From UBA1546 sp049302185 (lineage in GTDB: Bacteria > Nitrospirota > Thermodesulfovibrionia > Thermodesulfovibrionales > UBA1546): a stretch of DNA of 64,000 bases. Made by a program: the position numbers and the translations under genes. The stretch spans positions 1-64,000 of the forward strand of contig JBAQLV010000023.1 in assembly GCA_049302185.1 (NCBI GenBank), read 5' to 3'. Positions 38,404 to 47,178 of the stretch are shown piece after piece. Below the pieces are notes generated by a model. The model ran no database searches, had not been told where the DNA came from, and saw only the letters and a program-made list of their open reading frames with translations. Within the stretch, counting starts at the first letter, position 1; the number at the start of each line of letters is the position of its first letter.

Positions 38404-38718
38404 TTACCTCTTCTCTTCCACCTTCAAGAGGCTCTTCACGGATTTCACACCCCTGATTTCCCTGATTTTTGCTACAAGCCGTGCTTCGGTATCTCTGCTA
38501 TTCACAAAACCCTGGAGAACAACATCTCCTTGTGTTGTCGTCACATCGATCTTGAAATAATGAGCATCCGGGTCCTTAACTATTATCGAATTAACTTTTG
38601 TCGTGATCGTTGAGTCGTCGATATATTCACCCGTTGTTTCGCCCTTGATTGAGGCGCATCCCGAAAACAAGGCTAATCCAAAAACCATTAACACTGCCAT
38701 AAAAATAACCTTCTTCAT
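38404..38718 (-). CDS. BON-domain lipoprotein
   Basis: 104 residues. A lipoprotein signal MKKVIFMAVLMVFGLALFSG precedes Cys21. One BON domain follows (about 38-100): DDSTITTKVNSIIVKDP, then VTTTQGDVVLQGFVNSRDTE and IREIRGVKSVKSLLKV. BON domains bind phospholipid or peptidoglycan surfaces; OsmY-like proteins respond to osmotic stress. GGAGAG precedes the ATG. Confidence 0.88.
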   Translation of the reverse strand: MKKVIFMAVLMVFGLALFSGCASIKGETTGEYIDDSTITTKVNSIIVKDPDAHYFKIDVTTTQGDVVLQGFVNSRDTEARLVAKIREIRGVKSVKSLLKVEEKR

Positions 38719-38784
38719 TTCTCTCCTCCTGTCTTTAGATGTGCAATCATACCGATTGCAATGTTAATAAATGCAACTGCGGTC

Positions 38785-39567
38785 CTATTTCACAATGATC
38801 TCAAAAAGAACTCTCATGTTAGCCTTTGCAGCTTTTGAGTAAAGGTCTTTAGGCGCCGCTTCATGCATTGCCGGGTTTGTCTCGCCATAGCCGATTGTGG
38901 AAAGCCTGTCCGGTGTAATGATCCCTTCGTTAATGAGGTATGCTTTGACGGCATTTGCTCTTCTTTCGCTTAACTTCTGGTTGTAGGCTTCAGTGCCGGA
39001 AGCAGAGGTATACCCTGCAATGCGGACTTTAGTTTTAGGGTTATCTTTCAGCACCTGGATATTCCTTTTCAGTATCACCTGCGCTTCTTTTGTAAGGGTC
39101 GACTTGTCGAAATCGAAATGTATGTCCTCAAAGGCAAGGACGATTACCTTCTCCTCAATCTTCGGCTCAGACGCAAGGATAATTACCGGCTCATCAGCTT
39201 TCTGTCCAACCTTGGACTCGGGTTTCATCTCAGCAACCGGCTTGGACGAACAAAGGGCCTGAATTTTGTCAATCGCTTCCTGGGCCATATCAATAGCTTC
39301 CTGCGTACGACATGCCATGTAGACCTCATAGGCCCTGTCTACCATATCGTTTGCAGCATTAAATTCTGCCGGACATTCCTTGTCTTTACCCGCCATGCGC
39401 GCTTCATCCAGTGCCCGGTCTGCATTGACTAATGCCACAGGATAGTACAAATATCCTGATCTGTATTCGGGTCTTTTCTCCATACCGGAACACCCAACCA
39501 TCAAACTCATGGAAAATACGGCAATGACGATTATGAACACTCTCTTTGCTGTTATTGGTTGCATCTT
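38785..39567 (-). CDS. OmpA-family lipoprotein
   Basis: 260 residues from the ATG at 39567, chosen for its GGAGATG site and for the lipobox: MQPITAKRVFIIVIAVFSMS then LMVGC, with Cys25. The middle (about 45-95) is an alpha-helical DUF4398-like segment with ADRALDEARMAG and AIDMAQEAIDKI. C-terminal OmpA peptidoglycan-binding domain (145-258): HFDFDKSTLTKEAQVILKRN, GYTSASGTEAYNQKLSERRA, IGYGETNP. It tethers the outer membrane to the cell wall. Confidence 0.88.
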   Translation of the reverse strand, partial: KMQPITAKRVFIIVIAVFSMSLMVGCSGMEKRPEYRSGYLYYPVALVNADRALDEARMAGKDKECPAEFNAANDMVDRAYEVYMACRTQEAIDMAQEAIDKIQALCSSKPVAEMKPESKVGQKADEPVIILASEPKIEEKVIVLAFEDIHFDFDKSTLTKEAQVILKRNIQVLKDNPKTKVRIAGYTSASGTEAYNQKLSERRANAVKAYLINEGIITPDRLSTIGYGETNPAMHEAAPKDLYSKAAKANMRVLFEIIVK

Positions 39568-39671
39568 TACATCTCCTTCACGAATTTTGTTGTTTCGCAA
39601 CTTAATATACACGAAAAATCTATTTTTATCCTCACCCTTTGTGCATGGTTTGCCTTCCTTTCCCCCACCAG

Positions 39672-39821
39672 TTAAAAGGGTTTGCGTCCCGAAATTATTC
39701 TGATCAGCACCACAACGATTGCAATCACCAGCAGGACGTGAATGAATCCGCCAATCGTGTAACCGCTCACCAGCCCCAGAAGCCATAAGATCACGAGGAT
39801 CACAAAAATGGTCCAAATCAT
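39672..39821 (-). CDS. Lmo0937-type (DUF5670) small membrane protein
   Basis: 49 residues from the ATG at 39821, behind GAGGGGGC; the open frame extends 14 codons further. Two transmembrane segments: MIWTIFVILVILWLLGLVSG and FIHVLLVIAIVVVLIRI, joined by YTIGG, and a short RKPF tail. Closely matches the small two-helix membrane protein family seen in many soil and freshwater bacteria. Function unknown. Confidence 0.8.
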   Translation of the reverse strand: MIWTIFVILVILWLLGLVSGYTIGGFIHVLLVIAIVVVLIRIISGRKPF

Positions 39822-40069
39822 GCTTGCCCCCTCTCCGGCAACAAAAGTGCCTATTTGTATCATGCAATTGATTACATCTTACCTTCTTTTGAGGTAATGT
39901 CAAGGTCAGAACATTCTTACCTGACAATTTTCAAAGGGACTTGAATTGACCCACGCTATAAACCGCAAGGAACTCCAAACACTTCAAAATGTAATCTTCT
40001 GATAGCTTGCCAGTCATTTGACGTGTACCCCATTGTGTGATACCTTAAAATCAGAATTTACAAATCGAA

Positions 40070-41494
40070 ATGAATGCGAAAAAGAAAAAAGTCCTTTTTA
40101 TCCTTGGCGGCGGTGCCGTAGCGCTTGTTCTCGCAGTAGTCGTTTTCGCCCTCACCTTCAACATAAATTCCTACAAGCCCAGCATCGAGGCCGCTGCCTC
40201 CGGGGCGACAGGACTGGATGTCAGGATCAATGGGAAGATGAGGCTTTCTTTCTTTCCCTTTGGCGTATCGGCTAAGGATATCCACGTCGCCAACAAGGGA
40301 GGCGAAATCCTTTCCCTTGAAAACCTCAAGGTAGGGGTGGAGTTGATGCCCCTGCTGAAGAAGCAACTCAAAGTCACCAGGTGCGATCTCGTCAAACCGG
40401 TTGTCACCATCGTGAAGGACGCCGATGGGAAAGATAATTTTGAAAGCACTGAAAAGAAATCCACGGAAGAGAGGCCCGGAGCAGCCTTCAGCTTGAATGA
40501 GTTCAAGCTGTCCAAAGGGGTACTTGTCTATCTCGACAAGAAGACAGGGGAAAAGACGGAGTTTAAAGATTTCAATCTGGCTATCAAGGACCTCTCGATA
40601 GCAGGGGACGTCATAAAGAGCGTCTCGTTCACAGGAAGCTTCGACTGCAAGGAGGTGCGGAAAAAGGACCTCACCATCGACAACGTCAAGAGTCCTATAA
40701 AAGCGGAGAAGGGAGTAATCTACCTCATGTCCCTTACCATGGATATCTTCGGCGCAAAGGCTGAGGGAGATGCCACGGCAGACAAGTCGGCAGTCGACGC
40801 TGTGTATAAAATCAATTTGAAGATATCGAAGCTGGACTTCGCAAAACTTCAGGAGTCTTTCGGCACAAAAAAGGTCATCGGAGGGAAGGGAGATCTTCAT
40901 GCTTCCCTGACGATGAAAGAAAAAGGAAGCCGCAATCTGATGAGCAGCATGGACGGTACTTTTTCTCTACGGGGTGATAATCTCGTCATTTATACTATGG
41001 ACCTCGACACGGTCCTCTCAAAATATGAAACGAGCCAGAAGTTTAACCTCGTCGACCTCGGCGCTTTCTTCATCGCCGGACCTCTCGGCACCGTTGCGCT
41101 CAAGGGGTACCGTTATGGGGACGTTTACCACCAGACCCGGGGAGGGCAGGGGACCATCACACAGTTCATTTCCCAATGGAAGATCAGGGATGGTGTGGCG
41201 GACGCTACGGACTGCGCCCTTGCGACGCACCATAATAGAGTTGCCCTTAAAGGCAAGCTCAATCTTGTCAGCGAACGATATGATAATGTAATAGTGGCGC
41301 TTCTCGATGACAAGGGATGCGCAAAATTCAAACAAAGCATCAGCGGTTCCTTCGGCAGTCCCGAGGTCGGCGCGGTGAGCGCGGTCGGGTCCCTTGCCGA
41401 ACCAATCTTCGACCTTTACCGGAAGGCGAAACGCTTTGTTCAAGGCGGCAAATGCGATGTCTTTTATAGCGGCGCTGTGCAGCAACCCCGCTGA
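40070..41494 (+). CDS. AsmA-family protein
   Basis: 474 residues with a single N-terminal membrane anchor (residues 7-29) and a large periplasmic domain. The N-terminal AsmA signature is visible: NINSYKPSIEAAASGATGLD followed by VRINGKMRLSFFPFGVSAKD. AsmA-type proteins are repeat-beta-groove proteins linked to phospholipid transport to the outer membrane. C-terminal AsmA domain near residues 330-440. Codon use is visibly richer in G and C than that of the flanking mtaD or metG 5' regions. Confidence 0.88.
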   Translation: MNAKKKKVLFILGGGAVALVLAVVVFALTFNINSYKPSIEAAASGATGLDVRINGKMRLSFFPFGVSAKDIHVANKGGEILSLENLKVGVELMPLLKKQLKVTRCDLVKPVVTIVKDADGKDNFESTEKKSTEERPGAAFSLNEFKLSKGVLVYLDKKTGEKTEFKDFNLAIKDLSIAGDVIKSVSFTGSFDCKEVRKKDLTIDNVKSPIKAEKGVIYLMSLTMDIFGAKAEGDATADKSAVDAVYKINLKISKLDFAKLQESFGTKKVIGGKGDLHASLTMKEKGSRNLMSSMDGTFSLRGDNLVIYTMDLDTVLSKYETSQKFNLVDLGAFFIAGPLGTVALKGYRYGDVYHQTRGGQGTITQFISQWKIRDGVADATDCALATHHNRVALKGKLNLVSERYDNVIVALLDDKGCAKFKQSISGSFGSPEVGAVSAVGSLAEPIFDLYRKAKRFVQGGKCDVFYSGAVQQPR

Positions 41495-41616
41495 ATTATT
41501 TCACGTGTCGGGTGGAAAACATAGGGACACTTGCACTAGTTTCTAGTTTAAAATGCCGCCCCGCCCTTATAAAACCCTCTGCCATTACAAACCTCATTTC
41601 TTGTATAATCAGTAAA

Positions 41617-41647
41617 CCCCGTTAGATATCATCTGCCTCTAACTGGG
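41617..41647. repeat. CCCCGTTAGA palindrome, degenerate copy 3
   Basis: CCCCGTTAGA (41617-41626) and TCTAACTGGG (41638-41647) with one mismatch and an 11-nt loop, upstream of mtaD. Same outer sequence as the elements at 22283 and 48519. Confidence 0.55.
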
Positions 41648-41682
41648 CAAAACAAATTCTCTGCCATTATTAAGGAGTTATT

Positions 41683-42993
41683 TTGCAAAACGCTGATTAC
41701 ATAATTAAGGGCGGCTATGTCCTTCCGATGGATAAAGGCCAGACCCTTATCAGGGACGGGGCTGTGGCCATTCAAGGCAATAAGATTGCAGATACCGGCA
41801 GTTTTGATGATATCTCAAAAAAATATTCCTCAAAAAATATAATCAAAGGCGAAAACACGGCAGTGCTGCCCGGACTTATTAATACGCACACCCATGCGGC
41901 AATGGTCTATTTCAGGGGTATGGCAGACGACCTGCCATTAAAGGAATGGCTTGAGGAACATATCTGGCCTGCCGAGAATAAGTGGCTCAGCCCTGAATTT
42001 GTATCCGACGCAACAGAGCTTGCCTGTCTTGAGATGCTTAAGGCTGGGATTACAACATACAATGACATGTATTTCTTTGAGGATGCCTCAAGCATAGCTG
42101 CGAAAAAAATCGGCATGAGGGCTGTTCTCGGCGCAGGGATAGTTGACTTCCCCACAGTCGCAGGCAATTCGGCAGATGAATATTTAAGCAAGGCGGAAAG
42201 ATTCATAAAAGAATGGCAAGGCGATGATCTGATTGTCCCGTGCATTGCGCCTCATTCAGCTTATGCATGCAGTCCTGAGACCCTCAAAAAAGTAAAAGAA
42301 CTTGCTGATAAATACAATGTCATGATTCACACACATCTCTCAGAGACAAGGTGGGAGGTTGAAGAGATAAAAGGCAAATACGGCTTAACTCCTGTTGCGC
42401 ATCTAAAAAAAATCGGTCTTCTTGATGAGAACATTATTGCAGCCCACTGCGTCTGGGTTGATGAAAAAGATATAGAGGCTATTGCAAAACACAAAGTCGG
42501 AGTCTCTCACTGCATAGAGAGCAATCTCAAACTGAGCTCAGGCATTGCGCCTGTGCCTGAGATGCTTAAGGCAGGCGTAAAGGTAAGTCTCGGAACAGAC
42601 GGCGCTGCAAGCAATAATGACCTTAATATCCTGAGCGAGATGTCAACTGCCGCGAAAGTGCATAAGGCAGTCTCAAATGACCCTACTGTTCTGGATGCAA
42701 AAAAAGCTCTGCTCATGGCGACAAAATGTGGCGCTGATGCCCTTGGACTCGGAGGCATTATAGGCAGCCTTGAAAAAGGCAAGGCAGCAGACATAGCTAT
42801 AATAAACCTGAATAAACCTCATCTCACGCCTCTTTATGATATTTATTCGCACATAGTTTATTCAGCGCGAGCATCAGATGTAGAGACAGTATTTGTTAAT
42901 GGGAAACTTGTTGTTGATAAAGGCAGGCTCTGCACCGCTGATGAAGAGGAGATATTATCTAAAGCCAGAGATTGGCAGGGAAAGATAAGGTAA
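41683..42993 (+). CDS. mtaD: 5-methylthioadenosine/S-adenosylhomocysteine deaminase-type amidohydrolase
   Basis: 436 residues, amidohydrolase (TatD/Atz-like ADF) superfamily. Metal ligands in LINTHTHAAMVYFRGMADDL, the later HTHLSETRWEVEEIKGKYG, AAHCVW, and the Asp in LGTDGAASNNDLN. The SETRWEVEE segment is typical of MTA/SAH deaminases, which salvage adenosine by-products of SAM metabolism. The start codon is TTG at 41683 with AAGGAG just upstream. Confidence 0.88.
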   Translation: MQNADYIIKGGYVLPMDKGQTLIRDGAVAIQGNKIADTGSFDDISKKYSSKNIIKGENTAVLPGLINTHTHAAMVYFRGMADDLPLKEWLEEHIWPAENKWLSPEFVSDATELACLEMLKAGITTYNDMYFFEDASSIAAKKIGMRAVLGAGIVDFPTVAGNSADEYLSKAERFIKEWQGDDLIVPCIAPHSAYACSPETLKKVKELADKYNVMIHTHLSETRWEVEEIKGKYGLTPVAHLKKIGLLDENIIAAHCVWVDEKDIEAIAKHKVGVSHCIESNLKLSSGIAPVPEMLKAGVKVSLGTDGAASNNDLNILSEMSTAAKVHKAVSNDPTVLDAKKALLMATKCGADALGLGGIIGSLEKGKAADIAIINLNKPHLTPLYDIYSHIVYSARASDVETVFVNGKLVVDKGRLCTADEEEILSKARDWQGKIR

Positions 42994-42995
42994 CC

Positions 42996-43589
42996 TTACA
43001 TCTCTCTTCTTCCCTCAATCGCCTTGCTTAAAGTCACCTCGTCAGCGAATTCAATATCGCTTCCTATGGGAAGGCCGTATGCAATTCGTGTGACTTTTAC
43101 AGCGAAGGGTTTCAGGGCATCTTTAATATACTGGGCTGTCATCTCTCCTTTTGTATTGGGATTCGTTGCAAGTATTACCTCTGCTACACTGTCACTTCTT
43201 ACCCTTTCCACAAGCTCAGCTATCTTGAGTCTGTCAGGGGTCATCCCGTCTATGGGCGAGACTGAACCGAGAAGGACATGATAAAGGCCGTTAAATGCCT
43301 TTGCCCTTTCAACGACAAGGATATTGCTCGGCTCCTCCACAACGCAAATCTTTGTTCTGTCCCTTAACTCATCCCTGCATATACTGCACACCTCTGTGTC
43401 CGTAATGTTAAAGCACCTGCTGCAGAATCTTGCCTTCTCCTTAACATCATTAATAGCTTTGGCTATGTCTTTTGCGCTTTCTTCAGACAGCGTAAGTATG
43501 AAAAAGGCAAGCCTCTGCGCGGTCTTTCTTCCTATCCCCGGGAGTTTTGTAAGTTCGCTTATGAGGTTTTCTATTATTCCCTGCGCCAT
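42996..43589 (-). CDS. recR: Recombination mediator RecR
   Basis: About 197 residues from ATG 43589 (a GTG lies 3 codons upstream). N-terminal HhH (LTKLPGIGRKTAQRLAFFIL), zinc finger CSRCFNITDTEVCSIC, Toprim domain with ICVVEEPSNILVVERAKAFN, and the C-terminal RIAYGLPIGSDIEFADEVTL. Acts with RecO/RecF to load RecA. Converges with mtaD, 3 nt apart. No dnaX or YbaB gene is adjacent in the window. Confidence 0.96.
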   Translation of the reverse strand: MAQGIIENLISELTKLPGIGRKTAQRLAFFILTLSEESAKDIAKAINDVKEKARFCSRCFNITDTEVCSICRDELRDRTKICVVEEPSNILVVERAKAFNGLYHVLLGSVSPIDGMTPDRLKIAELVERVRSDSVAEVILATNPNTKGEMTAQYIKDALKPFAVKVTRIAYGLPIGSDIEFADEVTLSKAIEGRREM

Positions 43590-43616
43590 AATCACCAAGC
43601 TTCTTTAGAATATAGC

Positions 43617-44504
43617 TTACAATCTTTCGTTGTCAACGCCTTCTCTTTTCTCCTGCCATTTATAATATATATCTCCGAAAAATATTGCCGCAACTGCAAG
43701 GACAACCCCTGCAATGACATCCACAACATAGTGATACCTGCAATAGACGGTGGAGAATAACAAAAGTATTACGACAGGTAAATAAATCCGGAAGAGAGTT
43801 CTCTTATAATTGTATGCAAGGTACAGCACTGTCAGCGCAACACCTGTATGCCCGCTCGGGAATGCATCACGCTTTATGCCTTCAAGCCTGTTCAGGAGAT
43901 TCTGCATCGGCTCTGCTATTAAAAATCCTTCAAGCCTCTGCGTCTGTAAATGGTCAAGCGCAAATCTCGGGCCGAGCGCAGGCCAGATTATATAGCCGAG
44001 ATATGAGAGGTAAAAACAAAAAAGGATTAGAAACAGTGACCTGTCAAACTCTTTTCTCTGATTATTCCTTACCAGTGTTATGCCGAATATCACAGGGATG
44101 AAATAATATGTAGAGTATGCTGTCTGCAGAATGTCTGTCAGAAATGGATTCATTATCGCCTCAAGCATGACTGTTGGATGATTGCCGAAGATAATATAAT
44201 CAAGCGTTATAAGCAGTGGGTCTATGTCTTTTGGATTCACGTAATGGACAACCCATTCAAGACTGTCAAAGAGTATGATGACGCATATTATCGGAAATAC
44301 AAGGTCATAAGTTATTCTCAGGAATCTGTTTCTATCCCTGAATCTTATAATTATGAATTGCGAAATAAGGAGTGCGGTGTATATTGAGATTAAGAGCAGT
44401 CTCTTCGGAATAGCAGAGTTAAATGCAATCGTGAGCAGCAGCAATATGCTGACAAATACTGCTGTCACAGCATCAGCAGGCCTTAAATTAAATAACTTTT
44501 TCAT
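43617..44504 (-). CDS. PAP2-superfamily membrane phosphatase
   Basis: 295 residues, about six to eight membrane segments. Phosphatase motifs: KRDAFPSGHTGVALTVLYLA (PSGH) and STVYCRYHYVVDVIAGVVLA (R-x-x-x-H-x-x-x-D region), the PAP2 C2 and C3 motifs. The expected C1 Lys-Arg motif is not clear. Likely acts on a lipid phosphate (undecaprenyl pyrophosphate, inositol-phosphoceramide-like or PA); substrate uncertain. Same strand as recR. Confidence 0.85.
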   Translation of the reverse strand: MKKLFNLRPADAVTAVFVSILLLLTIAFNSAIPKRLLLISIYTALLISQFIIIRFRDRNRFLRITYDLVFPIICVIILFDSLEWVVHYVNPKDIDPLLITLDYIIFGNHPTVMLEAIMNPFLTDILQTAYSTYYFIPVIFGITLVRNNQRKEFDRSLFLILFCFYLSYLGYIIWPALGPRFALDHLQTQRLEGFLIAEPMQNLLNRLEGIKRDAFPSGHTGVALTVLYLAYNYKRTLFRIYLPVVILLLFSTVYCRYHYVVDVIAGVVLAVAAIFFGDIYYKWQEKREGVDNERL

Positions 44505-44550
44505 TCAATTTTAATAAAGGCAGGAACCCTGCCTTTTTATTCATCAGCGA

Positions 44551-45042
44551 CTACAATTTGCTGAGAGCCCTCATTTTTGCTTTCTCTTTTTTAGAAAGCC
44601 TTCTGGGGCTTCCCTTTTTAGGCATTTCATATTCATCTTCGCCAATCATGTCAAATTCGCCTGTCTCAACCTTTAAGGGCTTCCCGAGTATATCCGAAAA
44701 CTCATCCGATGAGACAACAACAGAGCCATTTGCCCATGCATGGTCAGCAATCTCCCTGTCAGAGGTTATAACAATCAACTGTTTTTTCTCAGAGGATATG
44801 ATTCTCTTTATGACAGCGTCTGCCTTTTCTCCAAGCCTTGAATAGATGACTTTGATTCCTCCTGTCACGGAATGGGACTCCTCACCGCTTCCGCTCTTCC
44901 ACCCGTCAAAAACAACGGTGATATCGTGTCCCTTAATTTTCTTGTATTCAGCAAGCCTCTCCACAAGCCTCTGCCTCTGGCTTTCAAGGTCTTTGTGGTG
45001 TATGCCGATTAGATTGTAACCGTCTATTATTATAGAAGAAAT
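44551..45042 (-). CDS. NYN-domain (YacP-like) nuclease with apparent ATT start
   Basis: About 163 residues. The NYN/PIN-like fold begins with SSIIIDGYNLIG and continues ITVVFDGWKSGSGEESHS, VIYSRLGEKADAVIKRIISS and VITSDREIADHAWANGS, supplying the acidic residues of the active site. Only from an internal ATG (44964) does a standard start exist, but that would delete the catalytic IIIDGYN strand. An excellent AAGGAGG lies 5 nt before ATT at 45042-45040, in frame; ATT is thus the likely start. The C-terminal tail is basic (RRLSKKEKAKMRALSKL). Confidence 0.8.
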   Translation of the reverse strand: MSSIIIDGYNLIGIHHKDLESQRQRLVERLAEYKKIKGHDITVVFDGWKSGSGEESHSVTGGIKVIYSRLGEKADAVIKRIISSEKKQLIVITSDREIADHAWANGSVVVSSDEFSDILGKPLKVETGEFDMIGEDEYEMPKKGSPRRLSKKEKAKMRALSKL

Positions 45043-45089
45043 GGCCGCCTCCTTCGCCTATTATAGCAGAGCAGTAAGAGATTTTAAGG

Positions 45090-45095
45090 TATAAT
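45090..45095 (+). promoter_or_regulatory. -10 box directly upstream of mnmG
   Basis: Perfect TATAAT, 5 nt before the ATG at 45101; no Shine-Dalgarno and no clear -35. Leaderless transcription of mnmG is likely. Confidence 0.4.
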
Positions 45096-45100
45096 AAATC

Positions 45101-46984
45101 ATGTTTAAAGATCGTGATTATGACGTAATTGTTATCGGCGCCGGCCATGCAGGCTGCGAGGCAGCGCTCGCTTCCTCGCGCATGGGTCTTTCCACATGCC
45201 TTTTCACCATTAATCTTGATACAATTGCGCAGATGCCGTGCAACCCTGCAATAGGAGGGCTTGCAAAGGGGCACCTTGTCAGAGAGATAGACGCACTTGG
45301 CGGGGAAATGGCAAAGATAACTGACAGCGCAGGAATTCAGTTCAGGATACTGAACAAGTCAAAGGGCCCAGCTGTGTGGTCATTGAGGGCACAGGCAGAC
45401 AGGGTCTTGTATAAACTTGCAATGAGAAAGGTTCTTGAGTTTCAAAAAAATCTTGATATAAAGCAGGCATTCGTAGATGAAATTGCTGTGGAAGATGGAA
45501 AAGTAAAAGGCATTCTCACGTCATTAGGAATATTCTACGGAGCAAAGGCAGTGATAGTGACAACAGGGACATTCCTCAAGGGATTAATCCATATCGGTCT
45601 TGAGAATTTCTCTGCGGGCAGGGCAGGAGAATTCCCTTCTATCGGCTTATCAGACTCATTAAAAAAACTCGGCCTTGAGATGGGACGCCTTAAGACAGGA
45701 ACGCCTCCTCGGCTTGACGCAAAGACAATAGATTTTTCAAAGACAGAGCCGCAGTATGGGGATGATCCTCCTGTTCCGTTCTCCCACAGCACAGAGAAGA
45801 TAACGAATCCGCAGCTTCCCTGTTTCATAACATATACGAATTCTGAAACCCACTCGGTAATCCGAGAAAATTTGGACCGTTCACCTCTTTACAGCGGAAA
45901 GATACAGGGAGTCGGGCCGAGATACTGCCCTTCAATAGAAGATAAGGTTGTACGCTTTTCCGAAAAGCCGAGGCATCAGATCTTCCTTGAGCCTGAGGGG
46001 CTGGAGACAAAAGAATATTATGCAAATGGAATATCCACAAGCCTTCCTTATGATGTACAGGTAAGACTCGTGCAAACAATTCCCGGACTGGAAGCTGCCG
46101 AGATAATGAGACCGGGCTATGCCATCGAATATGACTTTGTTTATCCCACGCAGTTAAAACACAACCTTGAAACAAAGCGCATTGACGGGCTTTTCCTTGC
46201 AGGACAGATTAACGGGACTTCCGGATATGAGGAGGCGGCAGCGCAGGGGTTGATGGCAGGGATTAATGCATCGCTGAAAATTCAGGGAAAAGAGCCTCTA
46301 ATGCTTGAAAGGCATGAGGCTTATATCGGAGTTTTGATTGACGACCTCATAACAAAAGGAACCTCAGAGCCGTACAGGATGTTCACCTCGCGCGCAGAAT
46401 ACAGGCTGCTTCTGAGGCATGATAATGCTGATTTGAGACTGATGGAAAAGGGGTTTAAAGCAGGGCTTATCAGCGGCAGTGATTTCAAAAGATTTGAAGA
46501 AAAAAAGCGACTTATCTCAGAAGAAATTGAAAGGCTTAAGAAAACAAGACTTAAACCCTCTGAGGTTAATGAGACTCTTACCGCGATTAATGCCTCTCCT
46601 GTATCAGAAAATATAAGCCTTGAACAGCTTTTAAAAAGGCCTGAAATTGTATATAATCTTATCAGAACGCTCTCCCCGTCTGAAAAGACTTTGGCGCCTG
46701 ACATAGAAAATCAGGTTGAGATACAGGTAAAATACGAGGGATATATCCTCAAACAGACAGAAATGGCGGAAAAGCTCAAAAAGATGGAGGGGAAAAAGAT
46801 ACCTGACAATTTTGACTATGCCTCTATAAACGGACTTTCAACAGAGGTTCTTGAAAAACTTCAGAAGATAATGCCTGCAAACATAGGGCAGGCGAGCAGG
46901 ATTCAGGGAATTACGCCGGCAGCATTATCACTTCTGCTGATAAGCATAGAGAAAAGAAGAAGACAAAGAGAGATTAAATCCTAA
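45101..46984 (+). CDS. mnmG: tRNA uridine-5-carboxymethylaminomethyl modification enzyme MnmG (GidA)
   Basis: 627 residues, FAD-binding enzyme that with MnmE installs cmnm5U at the wobble position. Dinucleotide motif VIGAGHAGCEAALASSRMG, the PCNPAIGGLAKGHLVREIDA loop, and the C-terminal helical domain ending RIQGITPAALSLLLISIEKR. Full length. rsmG, which often follows, is absent here. Confidence 0.97.
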   Translation: MFKDRDYDVIVIGAGHAGCEAALASSRMGLSTCLFTINLDTIAQMPCNPAIGGLAKGHLVREIDALGGEMAKITDSAGIQFRILNKSKGPAVWSLRAQADRVLYKLAMRKVLEFQKNLDIKQAFVDEIAVEDGKVKGILTSLGIFYGAKAVIVTTGTFLKGLIHIGLENFSAGRAGEFPSIGLSDSLKKLGLEMGRLKTGTPPRLDAKTIDFSKTEPQYGDDPPVPFSHSTEKITNPQLPCFITYTNSETHSVIRENLDRSPLYSGKIQGVGPRYCPSIEDKVVRFSEKPRHQIFLEPEGLETKEYYANGISTSLPYDVQVRLVQTIPGLEAAEIMRPGYAIEYDFVYPTQLKHNLETKRIDGLFLAGQINGTSGYEEAAAQGLMAGINASLKIQGKEPLMLERHEAYIGVLIDDLITKGTSEPYRMFTSRAEYRLLLRHDNADLRLMEKGFKAGLISGSDFKRFEEKKRLISEEIERLKKTRLKPSEVNETLTAINASPVSENISLEQLLKRPEIVYNLIRTLSPSEKTLAPDIENQVEIQVKYEGYILKQTEMAEKLKKMEGKKIPDNFDYASINGLSTEVLEKLQKIMPANIGQASRIQGITPAALSLLLISIEKRRRQREIKS

Positions 46985-47142
46985 AATTTATGCGGATAGA
47001 AAAAAATTCAATCTCATAACCCTGATAATCATTGCAGTTTTGCAGCAATACAGGTCTCTTTTTACTTTCTTGCCCATCACTTGCTTGAAGGCACAACAGC
47101 GCTTATACTATGCCTTGCGGGATTCTGAACAGCGGCCCTCTC

Positions 47143-47172
47143 TTGACTAAAAACCCTTCTACAGGCTTAAAT
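47143..47172 (+). promoter_or_regulatory. Promoter of bamD
   Basis: TTGACT (47143-47148), 18 nt, TTAAAT (47167-47172). Six nt separate the -10 box from the ATG at 47179, so the mRNA would start at or near the start codon. Confidence 0.4.
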
Positions 47173-47178
47173 AAGAAT

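Noticed and set aside
39568..39927. N-terminal 120-residue extension of the OmpA-family lipoprotein
   Set aside because: The upstream part is cysteine- and histidine-rich with no signal, while the ATG at 39567 has GGAGATG before it and starts a perfect lipoprotein signal.
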